From Dethiobacter sp. (GTDB lineage Bacteria; Bacillota; Dethiobacteria; DTU022; UBA8154), in the NCBI GenBank assembly GCA_020725665.1, contig DYEO01000079.1, positions 1 through 64,000 on the forward strand: a DNA stretch of 64,000 nucleotides, read 5' to 3'. Each line of letters starts with the position of its first letter. Within the stretch, counting starts at the first letter, position 1. The notes beneath the pieces are model-generated. The model worked only from the letters and a program-made list of their open reading frames with translations. It was not told the origin of the DNA and made no database searches. This document shows positions 63,274 through 64,000 of the stretch, piece after piece. The position numbers and the translations under genes are program-made.

Positions 63274-64000
63274 TTATGCAGTTTCTTCATACAACTTTTT
63301 AATAAGTTGCGCCTTCATTTCAAAACGGGGCAACGTGCCTTCGGGAACCAATTCCACCTGCGGCTGAAAGATAAGCTTGGATCTTAACTCACCCTCGATT
63401 TGCTTCTTTAACGTCGCCAAATCCTGAACTCCCGTGGCATACTCCACCTGGATTTTAAGCGGGGGATCTACTTTTGGACCGGGTTTTTCCAGTAAGATTT
63501 GTATCTCTCCCGTTGCCTTGGGACGAAACTCGGAAACCACATCCTTAATTGCAGACGGGAAAACATTTACACCCAGGACAATTAACATATCATCCGTTCT
63601 GCCAACGCAGCGTACCCTGAAGGTCTTGCGGCCACAAGCACAGGGATCATCATAAACTTCAATGCGATCCCTGGTGCGAAAACGAATAAGGGGGACACAG
63701 TCGCGATCCAGATGTGTCGCTACCAGTTCACCGCTGGCCCCGTCTTCCATTTTCAGCCTTTCCCCGGTTTCAGGATCAATAATTTCCAGATAAAGCATGT
63801 CATGGCCCAGGAAATGGTTTCCTATTCTTTCTTCACATTCAGCGCAATATACCGGTAAAATATCCGCATTGCCCAAGCTCTCTGATACAATTGCTCCCCA
63901 GTCTTCCTCAATTTTCTTACGTACTCCGGGAACGCCGCCACCCGGCTCTGCTCCGCAAAGAATTCTTTTAACACCCAATTCTCTTGGATCTATGCTGAGT
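63274..64000 (-). CDS. Phenylacetate-CoA ligase-like enzyme (C-terminal part)
   Basis: The gene runs off the right edge; about 240 C-terminal residues are seen. LILCGAEPGG-type (ILCGAEPGG) adenylate region, PLIRFRTRDR, the Cys-rich zinc-like DDPCACGRK segment, GRTDDMLIVLGVNVFPSAI and the C-terminal domain ending ETA are characteristic of PaaK-type AMP-forming aryl-CoA ligases. It would activate an arylacetic or related acid. It lies ~90 bases upstream of the FAD subunit gene on the same strand, linking CoA activation with the Mo hydroxylase. Confidence 0.88.
   Translation of the reverse strand, partial: LSIDPRELGVKRILCGAEPGGGVPGVRKKIEEDWGAIVSESLGNADILPVYCAECEERIGNHFLGHDMLYLEIIDPETGERLKMEDGASGELVATHLDRDCVPLIRFRTRDRIEVYDDPCACGRKTFRVRCVGRTDDMLIVLGVNVFPSAIKDVVSEFRPKATGEIQILLEKPGPKVDPPLKIQVEYATGVQDLATLKKQIEGELRSKLIFQPQVELVPEGTLPRFEMKAQLIKKLYEETA

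Overview
The window looks like a piece of a strictly anaerobic, Gram-positive (Clostridia, Peptococcaceae-like) genome. Reasons: strong GGAGG ribosome sites with frequent GTG/TTG starts, a perfect CIRCE heat-shock operator, ferredoxin-linked enzymes (indolepyruvate and aldehyde ferredoxin oxidoreductases), many molybdenum/tungsten enzymes, and lipoprotein-type binding proteins. The genus cannot be fixed from sequence alone. I see no rRNA, tRNA, CRISPR array or replication origin.

Layout. 0-0.7 kb: relics (htpG 5' fragment behind its CIRCE promoter, hemerythrin tail). 0.7-5.1 kb (+): bis-MGD Mo/W oxidoreductase, four-cluster ferredoxin subunit, acyl-CoA ligase. 5.3-7.3 kb (+): nitroreductase and MFS carrier. 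7.3-14 kb (-): M24 peptidase-like protein, MFS carrier, two small unknowns, sodium:solute symporter with a small membrane partner, benzoate-CoA-ligase-like enzyme. 14.1-16 kb: a one-piece sensor/LuxR regulator without the canonical phospho-acceptor His. 16.2-21 kb (-): formate-dehydrogenase-like protein plus iorA-iorB, ended by a hairpin. 21.3-33.2 kb (-): one long apparent operon: TRAP transporter, UbiD-like decarboxylase, hydroxyacyl-CoA dehydrogenase, Old-Yellow-Enzyme-like reductase, FAD/Fe-S dehydrogenase, aldehyde ferredoxin oxidoreductase, ferredoxin, terminator.

33.3-42.7 kb is a gene graveyard: two broken Mo-oxidoreductases, a cut amidohydrolase, a xanthine-dehydrogenase-type trio with an intact Mo subunit but a frameshifted Fe-S subunit and an internally deleted FAD subunit, one intact amidohydrolase, a broken aminotransferase, a transposase relic and half of a DMT permease.

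42.7-64 kb (-) is intact: livHMGF plus binding protein; Mo-oxidoreductase with hydantoinase-type hyuA-hyuB; TRAP transporter with UbiD and UbiX; an intact xanthine-dehydrogenase-type hydroxylase; and a phenylacetate-CoA-ligase-like gene running off the right edge. Strong hairpin terminators separate these units.

Taken together the window reads as a catabolic island for imported organic acids, probably aromatic or N-heteroaromatic: import (TRAP, ABC, SSS, MFS), CoA activation (three ligases), hydroxylation by Mo enzymes, ring-amide opening by HyuAB, prenyl-FMN decarboxylation (two UbiD, one UbiX), and electron disposal through ferredoxin and formate. The substrate is inference; no single gene proves it.
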